A DNA stretch of 64,000 bases. Source: Bdellovibrio sp. ZAP7 (GTDB taxonomy: Bacteria; Bdellovibrionota_B; Oligoflexia; Oligoflexales; RGVZ01). The stretch spans positions 1 through 64,000 of the forward strand of contig CAMDKS010000014.1 of the NCBI GenBank assembly GCA_945900755.1. Reading direction: 5' to 3'. The translations under genes were made by a program, and so were the position numbers. Shown here in pieces: positions 1 through 9,245 of the stretch (position 1 is the first letter of the stretch; every line of letters starts with the position of its first letter). The notes below the pieces were generated by a model. That model had not been told where the DNA came from and searched no databases. It saw nothing but the letters and a program-made list of their open reading frames with translations.

Positions 1-96
1 CCGCAACCGCAACCGCAACCGCAACCGCAACCGCAACCGCAACCGCAACCGCAACCGCAACCGCAACCGCAACCGCAACCGCAACCGCAACCGCAA
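1..96 (+). repeat. Hexanucleotide microsatellite (CCGCAA)16
   Basis: Sixteen perfect CCGCAA units begin at the window edge, so the true length is unknown. The reading frame of the gene that follows stays open through the whole tract and turns it into a Pro-Gln dipeptide repeat. The unit is a multiple of three, so gain or loss of units changes protein length without frameshift. Confidence 0.95.
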
Positions 97-504
97 CCGC
101 CGCGGTCTTTTACGGAAATGGACATCGGATCTGGCCTCTGGAATAAGATGGCTACCATTCATCAAACCAACCGTGATTTCAATTTCGACGCCAGTGATCT
201 GCGAGCCATCGCACAAAGATCTGGCTCTTCACAATTTGATTCGGCCATCTCCTTTTTGCAGGAGTGCCTCAACAGTCACGTTCAGCAATGGAATGAGTTT
301 CAATCGGCAGGCAGCCGCGGGCTGGCCACAAATTATAATACGTGGATCCTATATAATGGCTATTTAGGCCTTAAAAACGGCCAGGCTCACCTGTTGCGTG
401 CGATCGCCACGCTTCCACTGGATGTTCAGCAATCAACACAATTATCCATGTCAAGAATGGAAGAACACATGCGGAGTTTTGAGCAAACAGCTTTCAGAAG
501 ATAG
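1..504 (+). CDS. Protein with Pro-Gln repeat, 5' end outside the window
   Basis: The frame is open from base 1 to the TAG ending at 504. The visible part starts with a (Pro-Gln)16 tract and a short Pro-Pro-Arg linker, followed by about 130 residues with no repeat. An ATG at 118 exists but has no ribosome site and lies just after the repeat, so I read the repeat as part of the protein and the true start as upstream. The C-terminal part (SFTEMDIGSGLWNKMA onward) is polar, probably helical, has no membrane segment, and I do not recognise it. A Pro-Gln stretch often forms a rigid periplasm-spanning or linker segment, as in TonB-like proteins, but nothing else here shows such a role. Confidence 0.7.
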   Translation, partial: PQPQPQPQPQPQPQPQPQPQPQPQPQPQPQPQPPRSFTEMDIGSGLWNKMATIHQTNRDFNFDASDLRAIAQRSGSSQFDSAISFLQECLNSHVQQWNEFQSAGSRGLATNYNTWILYNGYLGLKNGQAHLLRAIATLPLDVQQSTQLSMSRMEEHMRSFEQTAFRR

Positions 505-629
505 ACCAATACTTCTGGCCATTTTGTCGCACAACTTTTCGAACCTGCTACCAATCCAATTGCGCCCCCAATTAACTGGGAGTATTTTCTGTCGTGCATG
601 GTCACAACTTATTAAAAGGAAAAATAAAT

Positions 630-1169
630 ATGAAAATTTCTAAAATGATTTTCGCCTCAATGATGGCAGCAGCCGCACTAACTACGACCCAGATTTTTGC
701 TGACGGTGATTCGAGCGCCATGGACTCAAGTACCATGACCTCTGCCGTCGAAAATTCCGGCGGCGTAATGATTCGCGTTCCTGTCGACGCAGAGGGCCAC
801 GAACTCTCTTCAGCAGCAGAAATGCGCGTTACCAGCAGCGTTGATGCCGCGACACTAGCGGCTCTTCCTACAGCATGGAACAGCGGCCTTGACATGACGA
901 CGGCTCCACTTTTGGATAGCAGCACTGATTCCGATAGCTCAACAAGCCATTACGGTTGGAACCAATGGAATAATAGCTATTCTGGATGGAACAACAATAA
1001 CTACAACCAAAATTCTTGCTACAACAACTACCGCCCTATTTACAGTAACTATGGACATCAGTATTCTTACGGCACCCCTCGCTATTACAATACCTACCAG
1101 CCATTCAACTATGGAAACTATTCTTGCCACGGTTACAGCTACTACTACTACCCGCGCCGCGGCTGGTAG
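630..1169 (+). CDS. Secreted Asn/Tyr/Gly-rich protein
   Basis: A 179-residue protein. The ATG at 630 follows an AAAAGGA ribosome site by about ten bases; an in-frame ATG at 594 has none. The first 23 residues (MKISKMIFASMMAAAALTTTQIFA) form a clear signal peptide with an A-x-A-type cleavage site. The middle is Ser/Asp-rich. The last 75 residues are built from Tyr, Asn, Gly, Ser and Trp in short irregular repeats and end in an aromatic stretch. Such low-complexity aromatic tails occur in secreted or surface-attached structural proteins, but I cannot name a family. A strong terminator follows at 1207. Confidence 0.75.
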   Translation: MKISKMIFASMMAAAALTTTQIFADGDSSAMDSSTMTSAVENSGGVMIRVPVDAEGHELSSAAEMRVTSSVDAATLAALPTAWNSGLDMTTAPLLDSSTDSDSSTSHYGWNQWNNSYSGWNNNNYNQNSCYNNYRPIYSNYGHQYSYGTPRYYNTYQPFNYGNYSCHGYSYYYYPRRGW

Positions 1170-1206
1170 TCTTAGCAGTAGACGAGGCCAAATGATCGAC
1201 CATGCA

Positions 1207-1238
1207 AAGAGCCCCCATGATGGGGGCTCTTTTTTTTC
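1207..1238. terminator. Bidirectional-type intrinsic terminator
   Basis: A perfect ten-base stem (AGAGCCCCCA / TGGGGGCTCT) with a three-base loop is followed by eight T on the + strand. It ends the gene at 630 and sits between two convergent genes. Confidence 0.92.
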
Positions 1239-1270
1239 AATAAGTCATTTGACGACTTTTGACCTTGCGA

Positions 1271-2527
1271 TTATGGATGTTCTGCAGGATCAGTCATGCC
1301 TTCTGGCTTATTGGTTGGCTCTTTGTCGGGAACGTCGTGATGTTCCCCGCGACCAAATCCTGGGCCGTCACAATCTGAAAACGAAACGGAATGATCAGTC
1401 TCACAGGCCTGGTGTGCTGCGCCAGTAGACGGATCTAGTTTCAATGTCTCCGTTGTCACACAATCCCATCCAGTTGGTGCCGCTGGCGCGAAATCGTCGC
1501 CAAGCTCAGCAGGCAAGTTGGCCGGATCAACAGTTACGTCAGCAGTCGCAAGTGAGTCGGCAACTGTGTTACCGTCGGCTCCGTAGGTCGAAACGGTCGA
1601 AAAATCAGAGGCCTTGAAGACAACCTGACCTAATGTTCCGTTAAAAATCAGCATGGAACGATCTCCGTGTGATTGTCCCATAAATGTTCCATTTTTGGAC
1701 ATTTTGATGGTACTAACACCGGTATCTAATAATGAGATGTCAGAGTAATTACTGAACGAGCCCGATACCGCTCCCGTCATCGTGAACTTCATGCTGGCTT
1801 TTACTAGTTTCGTGCCAGGTGTCGTAAGATCGAAATCTAGATTCACCCCACCTGATGTGCCCCCCATATCAAAAGCGGCCGTCATCGATCCCTTTGTCTT
1901 ACCAGAAGCGGAAGCTGTGGCCACTTTAATATGTTGTTGAAGCTTTCCTTCATTGCACATGTACACATGCAAGTAGTCGGAAGCACTATTGTCGATCCAA
2001 AGCTGCATGTTTTGATCGGCAGTCGTCAAAGGCGCACCGCCTGGGGGTGGAGGCGCTCCCTCACCGCCGCCACCGCCACCGCCACCGCCACCGCCACCGC
2101 CACCGCCACCGCCACCGCCACCGCCACCGCCCGACATGACAATGGTATACTTCGTTCCAAATTTCAAATTGGCTGACTCGGCTTCGAAGTGACAAAACAT
2201 TGAACTAATCATAGACAATTGATCTAAAACCCGGTCCGTCTCTTCCATTGTGTGACAGGCTTCACGAGATTTCTCACCAGTCAAAGAAAGACTAGACAAA
2301 GCCAAGGCCGTCGAGCCCCCCGAAGACGTCACCATCGCTGGTGGTAGCGTAATTGAAAGCGCAGAAGCCAGCGCTAAGTCCGACACTGTCGCTGGAGTAG
2401 TAGATGTCGCCGTCGTTTTGGTTTCTTCTTTTCCAAAGATTCCACCAATTCCCTTACCTTTACTACAAGACGACGATACCGCCATCAGGGCAGCTGTTGC
2501 CGCAAGACTTCTCTTCGAAAATTTCAT
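1271..2527 (-). CDS. Probable lipoprotein with a long poly-Gly tract
   Basis: A 418-residue protein. I take the ATG at 2527, seven bases after a perfect GGAGG; a TTG two codons upstream would lie between them. The N-terminus is a signal peptide ending in AVSSSC, with Cys21 as a weak lipobox cysteine, so attachment to a membrane is likely but not sure. About 25 consecutive Gly (roughly residues 132-155) followed by a Pro-rich segment divide the protein into two parts. The C-terminal part has regular short strands and several Cys. I recognise no enzyme motif. The glycine tract is encoded by a hexanucleotide microsatellite, so its length could vary between strains. Confidence 0.75.
   Translation of the reverse strand: MKFSKRSLAATAALMAVSSSCSKGKGIGGIFGKEETKTTATSTTPATVSDLALASALSITLPPAMVTSSGGSTALALSSLSLTGEKSREACHTMEETDRVLDQLSMISSMFCHFEAESANLKFGTKYTIVMSGGGGGGGGGGGGGGGGGGGGGGGEGAPPPPGGAPLTTADQNMQLWIDNSASDYLHVYMCNEGKLQQHIKVATASASGKTKGSMTAAFDMGGTSGGVNLDFDLTTPGTKLVKASMKFTMTGAVSGSFSNYSDISLLDTGVSTIKMSKNGTFMGQSHGDRSMLIFNGTLGQVVFKASDFSTVSTYGADGNTVADSLATADVTVDPANLPAELGDDFAPAAPTGWDCVTTETLKLDPSTGAAHQACETDHSVSFSDCDGPGFGRGEHHDVPDKEPTNKPEGMTDPAEHP
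2067..2126 (-). repeat. Hexanucleotide microsatellite (CCGCCA)10
   Basis: Ten perfect CCGCCA units with imperfect copies on both sides. On the minus strand they read as GGT/GGC codons and make the poly-Gly tract of the surrounding gene. Unit changes stay in frame. Confidence 0.95.
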
Positions 2528-2813
2528 GATCAATCCTCCAAATTAGTTGTGCGCACTCTCGACATGAGAGGCGTGGGGACTTCTCGGAACCCGCTCAAAA
2601 AAAATAAGGACTTTCTTCATAGAAACGTGTAACCGACTGAAAATAAAGTACAATTATTGTTTTTGAGGGTGCCCTTCAACCCAGAGAAGCGATCAGGCAC
2701 CTCCTCCTTCTCCCCCGTTAGAAACCAATTATTTTCTATTGAATTAAGCGTCACTTTCAATTAAATAAGGCTGACATTATAGTCTTCTTGCTAGAAAAAG
2801 GCCGACTCTCCCT

Positions 2814-4715
2814 ATGAGCTTACCCAGCACCAATACCCCAGTGAAACCCACGACCTCACAAGCGATGGAAGTTTTCGACGTTATTGTCATTGGCGGCGGT
2901 CATGCGGGCTGTGAAGCAGCTCTAAGTGCGGCACGTATGGGCGTTAAAACTCTGATCATCACCCAAAACATGGACCGTATCGGTGCTATGAGTTGCAATC
3001 CAGCTGTGGGAGGCACCGCCAAAGGTCACCTTGTCAAAGAGATCGACGCCCTCGGCGGCGAGATGGGCAAGGCCATCGACAAAACCGGCATTCAATACCG
3101 CGTGCTGAATCGCAAAAAAGGACCTGCTATTTGGTCCTCTCGCGCCCAGGCCGATATGGATCTTTACCGTCGTTACATGAAACACAAATTAGAGAACACC
3201 AAAGGATTAAGTCTTCGTCAGGACTCGGTCGAAGGTTTATTGATCGAGAAAACGAGTGACGGCCTAGACCGCGTGGTGGGAGTAGAGACAAAATTTTTTG
3301 GTAAATTTACCGCCGGTGCGGTTGTGATCAGTGCGGGAACATTTCTCAATGGCCTGATTCATATTGGCCAGGAACGCATCTCGGCCGGACGTGCTGGGGA
3401 TCTTCCAAGCATCGGACTCGCCGAATTTATTAAAGCCACAGGGCTGCGAGTTGGCCGTCTAAAAACAGGCACGACACCACGGTTAGATGCGCGCACTATT
3501 AATTGGGATATTTTACAGATCCAACATTCTGACGAAGATATCATTCCTTTTAGTTTTACCAACGACCGAATTACTCAGCCGTTGATTCCTTGTTATATGA
3601 CCCATACCAATTCAGAGACACACCAAGTCATTCGCGATTACTTGCACCTGTCGCCACTTTATAGTGGAACCATTCAAGGCATTGGCCCGCGTTATTGTCC
3701 AAGCATTGAAGACAAAGTGGTCAAATTTGCAGACCGCGACAGCCACCAAATATTTCTAGAGCCCCAAGGCTACGACACCGTAGAGGTCTATCCCAATGGA
3801 CTTTCCACGTCACTGCCTCTCGAAGCACAACTAAAATTCGTGCGCACCGTACGTGGCCTCGAGAACGCTGAAATTATTCGCCCAGGCTATGCCATCGAAT
3901 ACGATTACGTCGACCCAACCGAACTAAGTTCTTCACTTGAAGTAAAAAAATGCCCGGGCCTTTTTCTTGCCGGCCAAATCAACGGCACGACCGGCTACGA
4001 AGAAGCGGCAGCCCAAGGATTGATGGCAGGCATCAACGCCGCTCGAAAAATTTTGGGCCAAGAAAAATTTGTGCTCGGTCGCAGTGAAGCCTATATCGGC
4101 GTACTAATCGACGACCTCATCACGAAGGGCACTCAAGAGCCCTACCGTATGTTTACGTCTAGGGCCGAACACCGCTTGTACCTGCGAGAAGACAACGCCG
4201 ACTCCCGCCTCACCGATCTCGGACGAAGCGTGGGGCTTGTGACTGATCACGATTATTTGCTTTTTTCTGAGCGTCAGCGCCAGTTACGCGAAGTGACACA
4301 GTTCGTAAAGCTTAAAACGTTTGGAGATGTCTCCCTTCCAAAAGAATTATTTGTTGGCAACGACAATTCCGGCACAAAACTAGAAGTTCTGCTACGTCGC
4401 CCAGATTTCGACGTGGATTCGTTCATAGATTTAGTCACCGATTTGCAATCCTACCCGCGCCACATTGTGAGGCGAGTCGCCATTGAAATAAAATACGAAG
4501 GCTACATCGTAAGAGAGCAACGAGCGATCAAGGATAGTCAATTCCTCGACAAAGTGCTGATCCCCCACGATATGCTCTATAAGGGCATTCCCGGACTTTC
4601 GTTTGAAGCCTGTGAGAAGCTAACTCGTTTCAAGCCAGAAAATCTCGGCCAAGCCAGTCGTATCAGCGGCATCACGCCGGCGGCCTTGCAGGTTTTGCAG
4701 GTACACCTTCGGTAA
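2814..4715 (+). CDS. mnmG: tRNA uridine-5-carboxymethylaminomethyl(34) synthesis enzyme MnmG
   Basis: A 633-residue FAD protein that with MnmE modifies U34 of certain tRNAs in the cytoplasm. The FAD-binding loop [14 protein letters not shown] is near residue 25, the family signatures around [14 protein letters not shown] and [16 protein letters not shown] are intact, and the C-terminal helical domain ends in the usual [15 protein letters not shown]. Length is normal for the family, with about 17 extra N-terminal residues. The ATG at 2814 has no clear ribosome site; an ATG at 2865 would give the standard N-terminus and is an equally good choice. No mnmE is visible nearby; smpB follows on the same strand. 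Confidence 0.97.
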   Translation: MSLPSTNTPVKPTTSQAMEVFDVIVIGGGHAGCEAALSAARMGVKTLIITQNMDRIGAMSCNPAVGGTAKGHLVKEIDALGGEMGKAIDKTGIQYRVLNRKKGPAIWSSRAQADMDLYRRYMKHKLENTKGLSLRQDSVEGLLIEKTSDGLDRVVGVETKFFGKFTAGAVVISAGTFLNGLIHIGQERISAGRAGDLPSIGLAEFIKATGLRVGRLKTGTTPRLDARTINWDILQIQHSDEDIIPFSFTNDRITQPLIPCYMTHTNSETHQVIRDYLHLSPLYSGTIQGIGPRYCPSIEDKVVKFADRDSHQIFLEPQGYDTVEVYPNGLSTSLPLEAQLKFVRTVRGLENAEIIRPGYAIEYDYVDPTELSSSLEVKKCPGLFLAGQINGTTGYEEAAAQGLMAGINAARKILGQEKFVLGRSEAYIGVLIDDLITKGTQEPYRMFTSRAEHRLYLREDNADSRLTDLGRSVGLVTDHDYLLFSERQRQLREVTQFVKLKTFGDVSLPKELFVGNDNSGTKLEVLLRRPDFDVDSFIDLVTDLQSYPRHIVRRVAIEIKYEGYIVREQRAIKDSQFLDKVLIPHDMLYKGIPGLSFEACEKLTRFKPENLGQASRISGITPAALQVLQVHLR

Positions 4716-4867
4716 TTCTGCCCCAAATACCCGACATCTGCATAGCTGTGTAGCGAAAAAAGGCTCCGCTGGGGCCCCACCAGCTTCTTAGGCTATTTTG
4801 AACAGAAGCCCCTGAAAAAGACAGAATTTTTTTGCGCTCCGTGCCGGATTACGCTAAAGTTAGGACT

Positions 4868-5323
4868 ATGACTGAAGCTGAAATTAAAATTATTGCCTCA
4901 AACCGCAAGGCCTATCACGAATACACCGTAGGGGAATCGTGGGAGGCTGGCATTGCGTTAACGGGCACTGAGGTCAAAAGTCTTCGTTCGGGAAAATGTA
5001 ATTTATCGGACGGCTGGGTGGAGATTAGCGGATATATCGCCCTCCTTCGAGATGTGCACATCAGCCCGTACACCCACGGCAATATCATGAACCATTTTGA
5101 TAAGCGCCCACGGCAATTGCTTCTCCACAAAAAAGAAATCGTAAAAATTCAACGGGCCGTCGAATCTCAAGGGATGACCTGTGTGGCCACTAAAATATAT
5201 TTATGCGGCCAGCGCGTCAAAGTTGAGATTGCGTTAGCCAAGGGCAAAAAAGCTCACGACAAACGTGAAAGTAATAAAGAGCGTGACTCAAATCGCGATA
5301 TTCGACGAGCCCTGAAACGCTAA
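4868..5323 (+). CDS. smpB: SsrA-binding protein SmpB
   Basis: A 151-residue partner of tmRNA in rescue of stalled ribosomes. The start at 4868 (MTEAEIKIIASNRKAYHEY) gives the standard N-terminus, with AGG five bases upstream; an upstream ATG at 4832 would add a non-conserved dozen residues. The beta-barrel signature GIALTGTEVKSLRSGKCNLSDG is intact, as is the basic C-terminal tail (AKGKKAHDKRESNKERDSNRDIRRALKR) that enters the ribosome. The gene for tmRNA itself is not seen in this window. Confidence 0.97.
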   Translation: MTEAEIKIIASNRKAYHEYTVGESWEAGIALTGTEVKSLRSGKCNLSDGWVEISGYIALLRDVHISPYTHGNIMNHFDKRPRQLLLHKKEIVKIQRAVESQGMTCVATKIYLCGQRVKVEIALAKGKKAHDKRESNKERDSNRDIRRALKR

Positions 5324-5350
5324 TTCTTATTTTTTATAGTTATTTTTCAG

Positions 5351-6382
5351 CTATTTTTCGGCAGGCAGATCACTTTCGTCGATCACCTTTAAAATTCTGA
5401 TGAGCTCCGCCGCAGGGGCCGTATTTCCGTAGACGCCGTTTGTAGGCTGATCTGGATATTTTGGAAATAAAACAGGCCCACTAACTGATGCACAAACGTC
5501 TTGCCCGTTAAATGTTCCAAGACGCCCACCGGCTGTCGCCATTTTAAAATTGTGCCACCCCGCATCAAGGACCGGCCCCCCAGTTGGCGGATAGGCAATG
5601 ATTTCTCCCCAAGTGTAAAGGGGAGCTCGGGCCGTGGTCGATGGAGATTCCGGGTGTCCAAAGTGAGCTCCTGTGACGACGGCCAGCGCTTTTTTTACCA
5701 CACCGAAGCCAAGTGTAATTTGAGCAGGATCAAATCCATTTTGACCGAGCTCCATGGTCACGCCGATTCCGCCGTTATGGTTGAGCCACTCGTCGGAACA
5801 CTGGCCCTCTTGAGAAAATCCTCGTCCCCAATGCGTAATGAGGGACACCTCAGGCGCAACCGCACGTGCAAAATGATAGCCTTTTTTACTGTAGGGAAAA
5901 ATCCAGAAGGGACGATCGATCTGCAATCGGACTTGGTGAAAATCAATCATCAGATCAGACCTCCCAAGCAGTTTCTCTAACTCGTCTGCTCGACGATCCT
6001 CGCTTGACTCAACGGCCTCACGACCAAAAGACCTATTTAAATCACGGTCGACAAAACGCACACCTTTTTGGGTCGCAGGAAGGTTGCCCAAGGCCACTCC
6101 AAGCGGCACCTCCAACGGTATCTGACCAGCCTTCAATCCCTCTAGCAGCTCAAGAAGAACCGCTAGACCTGCCACCTCCACTCCATGGACAATCGCCATC
6201 AAGGTCAACCTAACGTCTCGCCTTTGCGCCGTCTGGGGCCTGTGAGCAGGCTTAGGCTTGATAATATGCACCCTAGGAGCGAGGGTTTCGACCAGGAACG
6301 AACTTGAAATATCCAGCATTAGCTGGTCAAATCGCAGAATTTCTCGTTCGACCTTCGCCAGTAGGTCTAATTTTTCAGACAT
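5351..6382 (-). CDS. AstE/AspA-family zinc deacylase (succinylglutamate desuccinylase/aspartoacylase-like)
   Basis: A 343-residue protein of the M14-related AstE/AspA family, which removes acyl groups from amino acids or short peptides with one zinc ion. Zinc ligands fit His66 and Glu69 in MAIVHGVEVAG (the usual HGnE motif) and a His near 147 in DLMIDFHQV. The substrate-binding VDRDLNRSF motif (about 110-118) is intact and the catalytic Glu fits VTMELGQNG (about 211). The C-terminal 90 residues resemble the lid or barrel domain of the family. There is no signal peptide, so it should be cytoplasmic. It is convergent with smpB. The true substrate cannot be read from sequence. Confidence 0.85.
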   Translation of the reverse strand: MSEKLDLLAKVEREILRFDQLMLDISSSFLVETLAPRVHIIKPKPAHRPQTAQRRDVRLTLMAIVHGVEVAGLAVLLELLEGLKAGQIPLEVPLGVALGNLPATQKGVRFVDRDLNRSFGREAVESSEDRRADELEKLLGRSDLMIDFHQVRLQIDRPFWIFPYSKKGYHFARAVAPEVSLITHWGRGFSQEGQCSDEWLNHNGGIGVTMELGQNGFDPAQITLGFGVVKKALAVVTGAHFGHPESPSTTARAPLYTWGEIIAYPPTGGPVLDAGWHNFKMATAGGRLGTFNGQDVCASVSGPVLFPKYPDQPTNGVYGNTAPAAELIRILKVIDESDLPAEK

Positions 6383-6542
6383 CGATACCGCCCACTACGT
6401 TTATGTTGCATCCGCAAGCCAATTATTTGAATATTACCATTGAATCGAATAATAATTCACTCCCGAGGTCGAAGTTTTCCTTAATCTTTGGCATACTATA
6501 CCAGCATACTAACCGCACGGCTCGCAAATAAGGAAGCTGCAA

Positions 6543-6854
6543 ATGTCACTTAAAATTTTTGTGCTCTCAGTATTTGCACTCGCAGCTTTGACAAGCTGCG
6601 ACCCTGAAGGCTATAAAGATTGTGCGTGGACGCTGGAGCCGGAACCAAAACTTATGGATACCATAACGGATCTCGGCATGATCCCTGTTTGTGCCCGCAA
6701 TCGCGAAAAAAACAAAGAAGATTGCCGCTTTGAGTCGACCCTGGAGTTTGCAAAATCTGCCTGGTCTCGTAAGTTCAAGTACGTCGACATTGTCTCCGAT
6801 AAGGCAAAATTCCCTCGAAAAATAACCAACATCACCTACTGCGATAGTAAATAA
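6543..6854 (+). CDS. Small lipoprotein of unknown function
   Basis: A 103-residue protein with AGGAAG at proper distance before the ATG. The signal peptide ends in the lipobox LAALTSC, so Cys19 should be lipidated. The mature part is short, charged and holds five further Cys, which could make disulfides in the periplasm. It lies 12 bases upstream of a second lipoprotein gene and very likely shares its transcript. Confidence 0.8.
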   Translation: MSLKIFVLSVFALAALTSCDPEGYKDCAWTLEPEPKLMDTITDLGMIPVCARNREKNKEDCRFESTLEFAKSAWSRKFKYVDIVSDKAKFPRKITNITYCDSK

Positions 6855-6866
6855 GGAAACCAAAAT

Positions 6867-7472
6867 ATGCGTTATTTAGTTCACGGATTTTCGAGCGCCC
6901 TAGTGGTCTGTTTGGGATTATTTTCTTGTGTCTCAACCAGTGGAACATCCGCACCAATGGCGAGTACTGAAAAAGCGAAAGGGAAAGCGAAAACCGTTCT
7001 CCCGGCACCTAGCAATAGCCAAGCTAAAAAAAATGCAGCTCCGCCTAAAATTCAAGAAGAGTTTCAAAACGAATTTGCTCGTCAGGTGATCGCCGCAGGA
7101 CCTAATTCGGAGGGCTGGGCTCTGTTTTCAGACAGCTCCATGGAACACAACGGTCAACGCTGGATCATCAGATCCCACAACCCCAAAAAAGACTCCATCT
7201 CCTTCTGCTTCATAAAGCAAGGCACCACAAAATGCGACACGTCAACTCCGGCCAGCACAACCATGACCATGCCTGAATTTTCAAAAATTGAGCCTGCCCT
7301 TAAGGCCGCAGACAGCCTTGAGCACATACTACCAGTAGCGTTTGATGCAACGACCTACGAGTATTTGCACTCGCACAACAGCACCCCCGAGACGATTCGG
7401 GTTGTGTTTATTACAAGCAACAAGCCATTTCCTGCAGCTTACGAGACGCTGATTTCAGCCTTTAATCACTGA
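6867..7472 (+). CDS. Lipoprotein of unknown function
   Basis: A 201-residue protein with a TAAGGAA ribosome site. The signal peptide ends in LFSC (Cys21). A Lys/Ala/Pro-rich linker (about residues 34-65) leads to a compact domain of about 130 residues with one Cys pair (FCFIKQGTTKC). It is the second gene of a two-lipoprotein operon. I do not recognise the folded domain. Confidence 0.8.
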   Translation: MRYLVHGFSSALVVCLGLFSCVSTSGTSAPMASTEKAKGKAKTVLPAPSNSQAKKNAAPPKIQEEFQNEFARQVIAAGPNSEGWALFSDSSMEHNGQRWIIRSHNPKKDSISFCFIKQGTTKCDTSTPASTTMTMPEFSKIEPALKAADSLEHILPVAFDATTYEYLHSHNSTPETIRVVFITSNKPFPAAYETLISAFNH

Positions 7473-7572
7473 TTCGCTAATGTTCGGGAAATTGGTCGGC
7501 CATCATTGGCCGCACTATGCCACCATCTAATATCTGGCTCTTTACGGAGTCGGGGTTTGTGTTTCAAGGCTA

Positions 7573-7593
7573 ATTGATTATTGCGGCACTACA
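7573..7593 (-). mobile_element. Solitary end of the insertion-sequence family (remnant A)
   Basis: These 21 bases are the exact reverse complement of 9027-9047, the left end of remnant B. Read on the minus strand they start TGTAGTGCCGC, which resembles the other IS end TGTACTACCGC. No transposase sequence adjoins, so only an end survives. It lies 64 bases upstream of the ATPase gene, so this gene is flanked by inverted IS ends. Confidence 0.7.
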
Positions 7594-7656
7594 CCGTAAA
7601 AAAAAGATATTCAGGGGGTCTGCTAGACTAAAACAACCACTTGTTATATCTTATAT

Positions 7657-9042
7657 ATGGAGAAAATAAGGGGGTGTTTTATCCTTTCAAGAGACCTAAC
7701 ATACCTAAATAATTGGAATAGTGAAAAAAAACGAAAGCCAGTGATTCTTCGCGGAGCTCGGCAGGTTGGAAAATCAACCTTAGTCAGGTTATTTGCCAAG
7801 GAGCAAGGCCTTCGTTTGGCGGAAATTAATCTTGAACGCCACCCGTTGCTAGATCAAGTTTTTGCGTCGTTAAATTTAGACACGATCGTTCCGGCCATTG
7901 AGGCTATCTGCAAACAGCATTTTGATGACAAGAATACGTTACTGTTTCTTGATGAGATCCAAGCGACCCCTAACGCGTTAGCAGCACTTCGTTACTTCTT
8001 TGAAGACCGACCAAATCTTCGTGTCATTGCCGCAGGTTCTCTGCTTGAGTTTGTGCTGTCAGATCATAAATTTTCGATGCCCGTTGGACGAGTCGCTTAC
8101 CATTGGTTGCGACCTATGAGTTTTCTTGAATTTTTGCTTGCGCGTGGAGAAGAGTTTTTAGCGGAGAAATGGTCGCGGTTTGAAGTTGGTCAAAATTGGC
8201 CTGAATCACTCCACCTGCAACTTTGGGAGCAGTACCGTTGGTATTTAATCATAGGAGGTATGCCCGAAGCCGTGGCAGCGTTCGTATCGGAGGGAGCAAA
8301 GGAAGGGCGAATACGAAAAATTCACGACAATATTATTGCATCTTATGCTGACGATTTTGCCAAATATGCACGGCAAAGTGATCTCATGCGACTTCAAAGT
8401 GTCTATCGACAATTGCCAAAATCTCTCGGAGAAAAGGTTAAATATTCCACAGTTCTTCCGGACGAGAAAACGATGTACGTCAAGCGTGCGATTGATCTGC
8501 TATCGATGGCTGGAATTATTCATCGGGTTGTTCATACAAATTGCTCTGGCATCCTGCTGCGGGCAAATATGGATGATAGAATTTACAAGCTCTACTGGCT
8601 GGATGTAGGGTTGCTCAATCGGATGCATGGTCTCAGTTGGTCTGCAGTGTCATCTCAGCAGGCCCTAATCAGCGAAGGTCTTCTTGCAGAGCAGTTTGTG
8701 GCCCAAGAACTTTTGACAAGCCAAAACACTACCGATCCACCGCCTCTATGTTATTGGCTTCGCGAAGGCAAAAGATCAAATGCAGAAGTCGATTTTGTCG
8801 TTCAGCAAGACTTGGATATCATTCCCATTGAAGTAAAATCGGGAAGTCCCGGTACATTCAAATCCTTGGCTCATCTGGTCAGTAAAATTCAGGCGAAGCG
8901 AGCCGTTCGTTTTTCTAATGTATTGCCGAGAATGCAAAAAATGAAGATCAATGTTCCGATAGGACCGACGATGGAAACCGTGGAGTACGAACTTGTGAAT
9001 CTTCCGGTTTATCTTGCTGGGAAGTATGTAGTGCCGCAATAA
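7657..9042 (+). CDS. AAA_14/DUF4143-type ATPase, 3' end formed by an IS remnant
   Basis: A 461-residue protein. Walker A is VILRGARQVGKST (about 29-41), Walker B LLFLDEIQ (about 95), and the sensor region is RVIAAGSLLEFVL. The C-terminal part has the DUF4143 signature EVDFVVQQDLDIIPIEVKSG, a PD-(D/E)xK nuclease-like core. The cellular role of this family is unknown. The ATG at 7657 has no ribosome site; AAGGGGG at 7668-7674 lies after it and would fit initiation at an in-frame ATC at 7681, so the start is uncertain. The last codons (VVPQ, stop) lie inside the end of IS remnant B, so the natural C-terminus was probably replaced. It is one of three related ATPase genes in the window. Confidence 0.85.
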   Translation: MEKIRGCFILSRDLTYLNNWNSEKKRKPVILRGARQVGKSTLVRLFAKEQGLRLAEINLERHPLLDQVFASLNLDTIVPAIEAICKQHFDDKNTLLFLDEIQATPNALAALRYFFEDRPNLRVIAAGSLLEFVLSDHKFSMPVGRVAYHWLRPMSFLEFLLARGEEFLAEKWSRFEVGQNWPESLHLQLWEQYRWYLIIGGMPEAVAAFVSEGAKEGRIRKIHDNIIASYADDFAKYARQSDLMRLQSVYRQLPKSLGEKVKYSTVLPDEKTMYVKRAIDLLSMAGIIHRVVHTNCSGILLRANMDDRIYKLYWLDVGLLNRMHGLSWSAVSSQQALISEGLLAEQFVAQELLTSQNTTDPPPLCYWLREGKRSNAEVDFVVQQDLDIIPIEVKSGSPGTFKSLAHLVSKIQAKRAVRFSNVLPRMQKMKINVPIGPTMETVEYELVNLPVYLAGKYVVPQ

Positions 9043-9245
9043 TCAATGTTTATGATTTCATTGACGATTTTATTTCTCTCTGACTACTTGAAAATGGCAT
9101 GGTCCCGCCAAAAACTCGCATGACACCGCCAACTTGGACGGCCTTCCTCAAAGCCCATATTCCTGCGATTCGATACTCCAAGACGCCTGAAGTGGACGGT
9201 CTAATCACCAGTTTTAAGTTGGCAGCATAATAAAGCGGTAGTACA
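9027..9245 (+). mobile_element. Internally deleted insertion-sequence remnant B
   Basis: Starts with TGTAGTGCCGCAATAATC and ends with AATAAAGCGGTAGTACA, imperfect inverted ends. Between them are pieces of a DDE integrase-type (rve) transposase read on the + strand: a short N-terminal piece (from 9046), then TPPTWTAFLKAH fused directly to AIRYSKTPEVDGLITSF and a stop at 9230-9232. A complete transposase would need over 1 kb, so most is deleted. The left end supplies the stop codon of the ATPase gene and the right end cuts the antitoxin-like gene on the other side. No target duplication is visible. Confidence 0.8.

Noticed and set aside
515-531. CTGGCCATTTTGTCGCA as a sigma-54 promoter for the gene at 630
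   Set aside because: GG-N10-GC spacing is right but only about eight of twelve conserved positions fit and the -12 block reads TCGCA.
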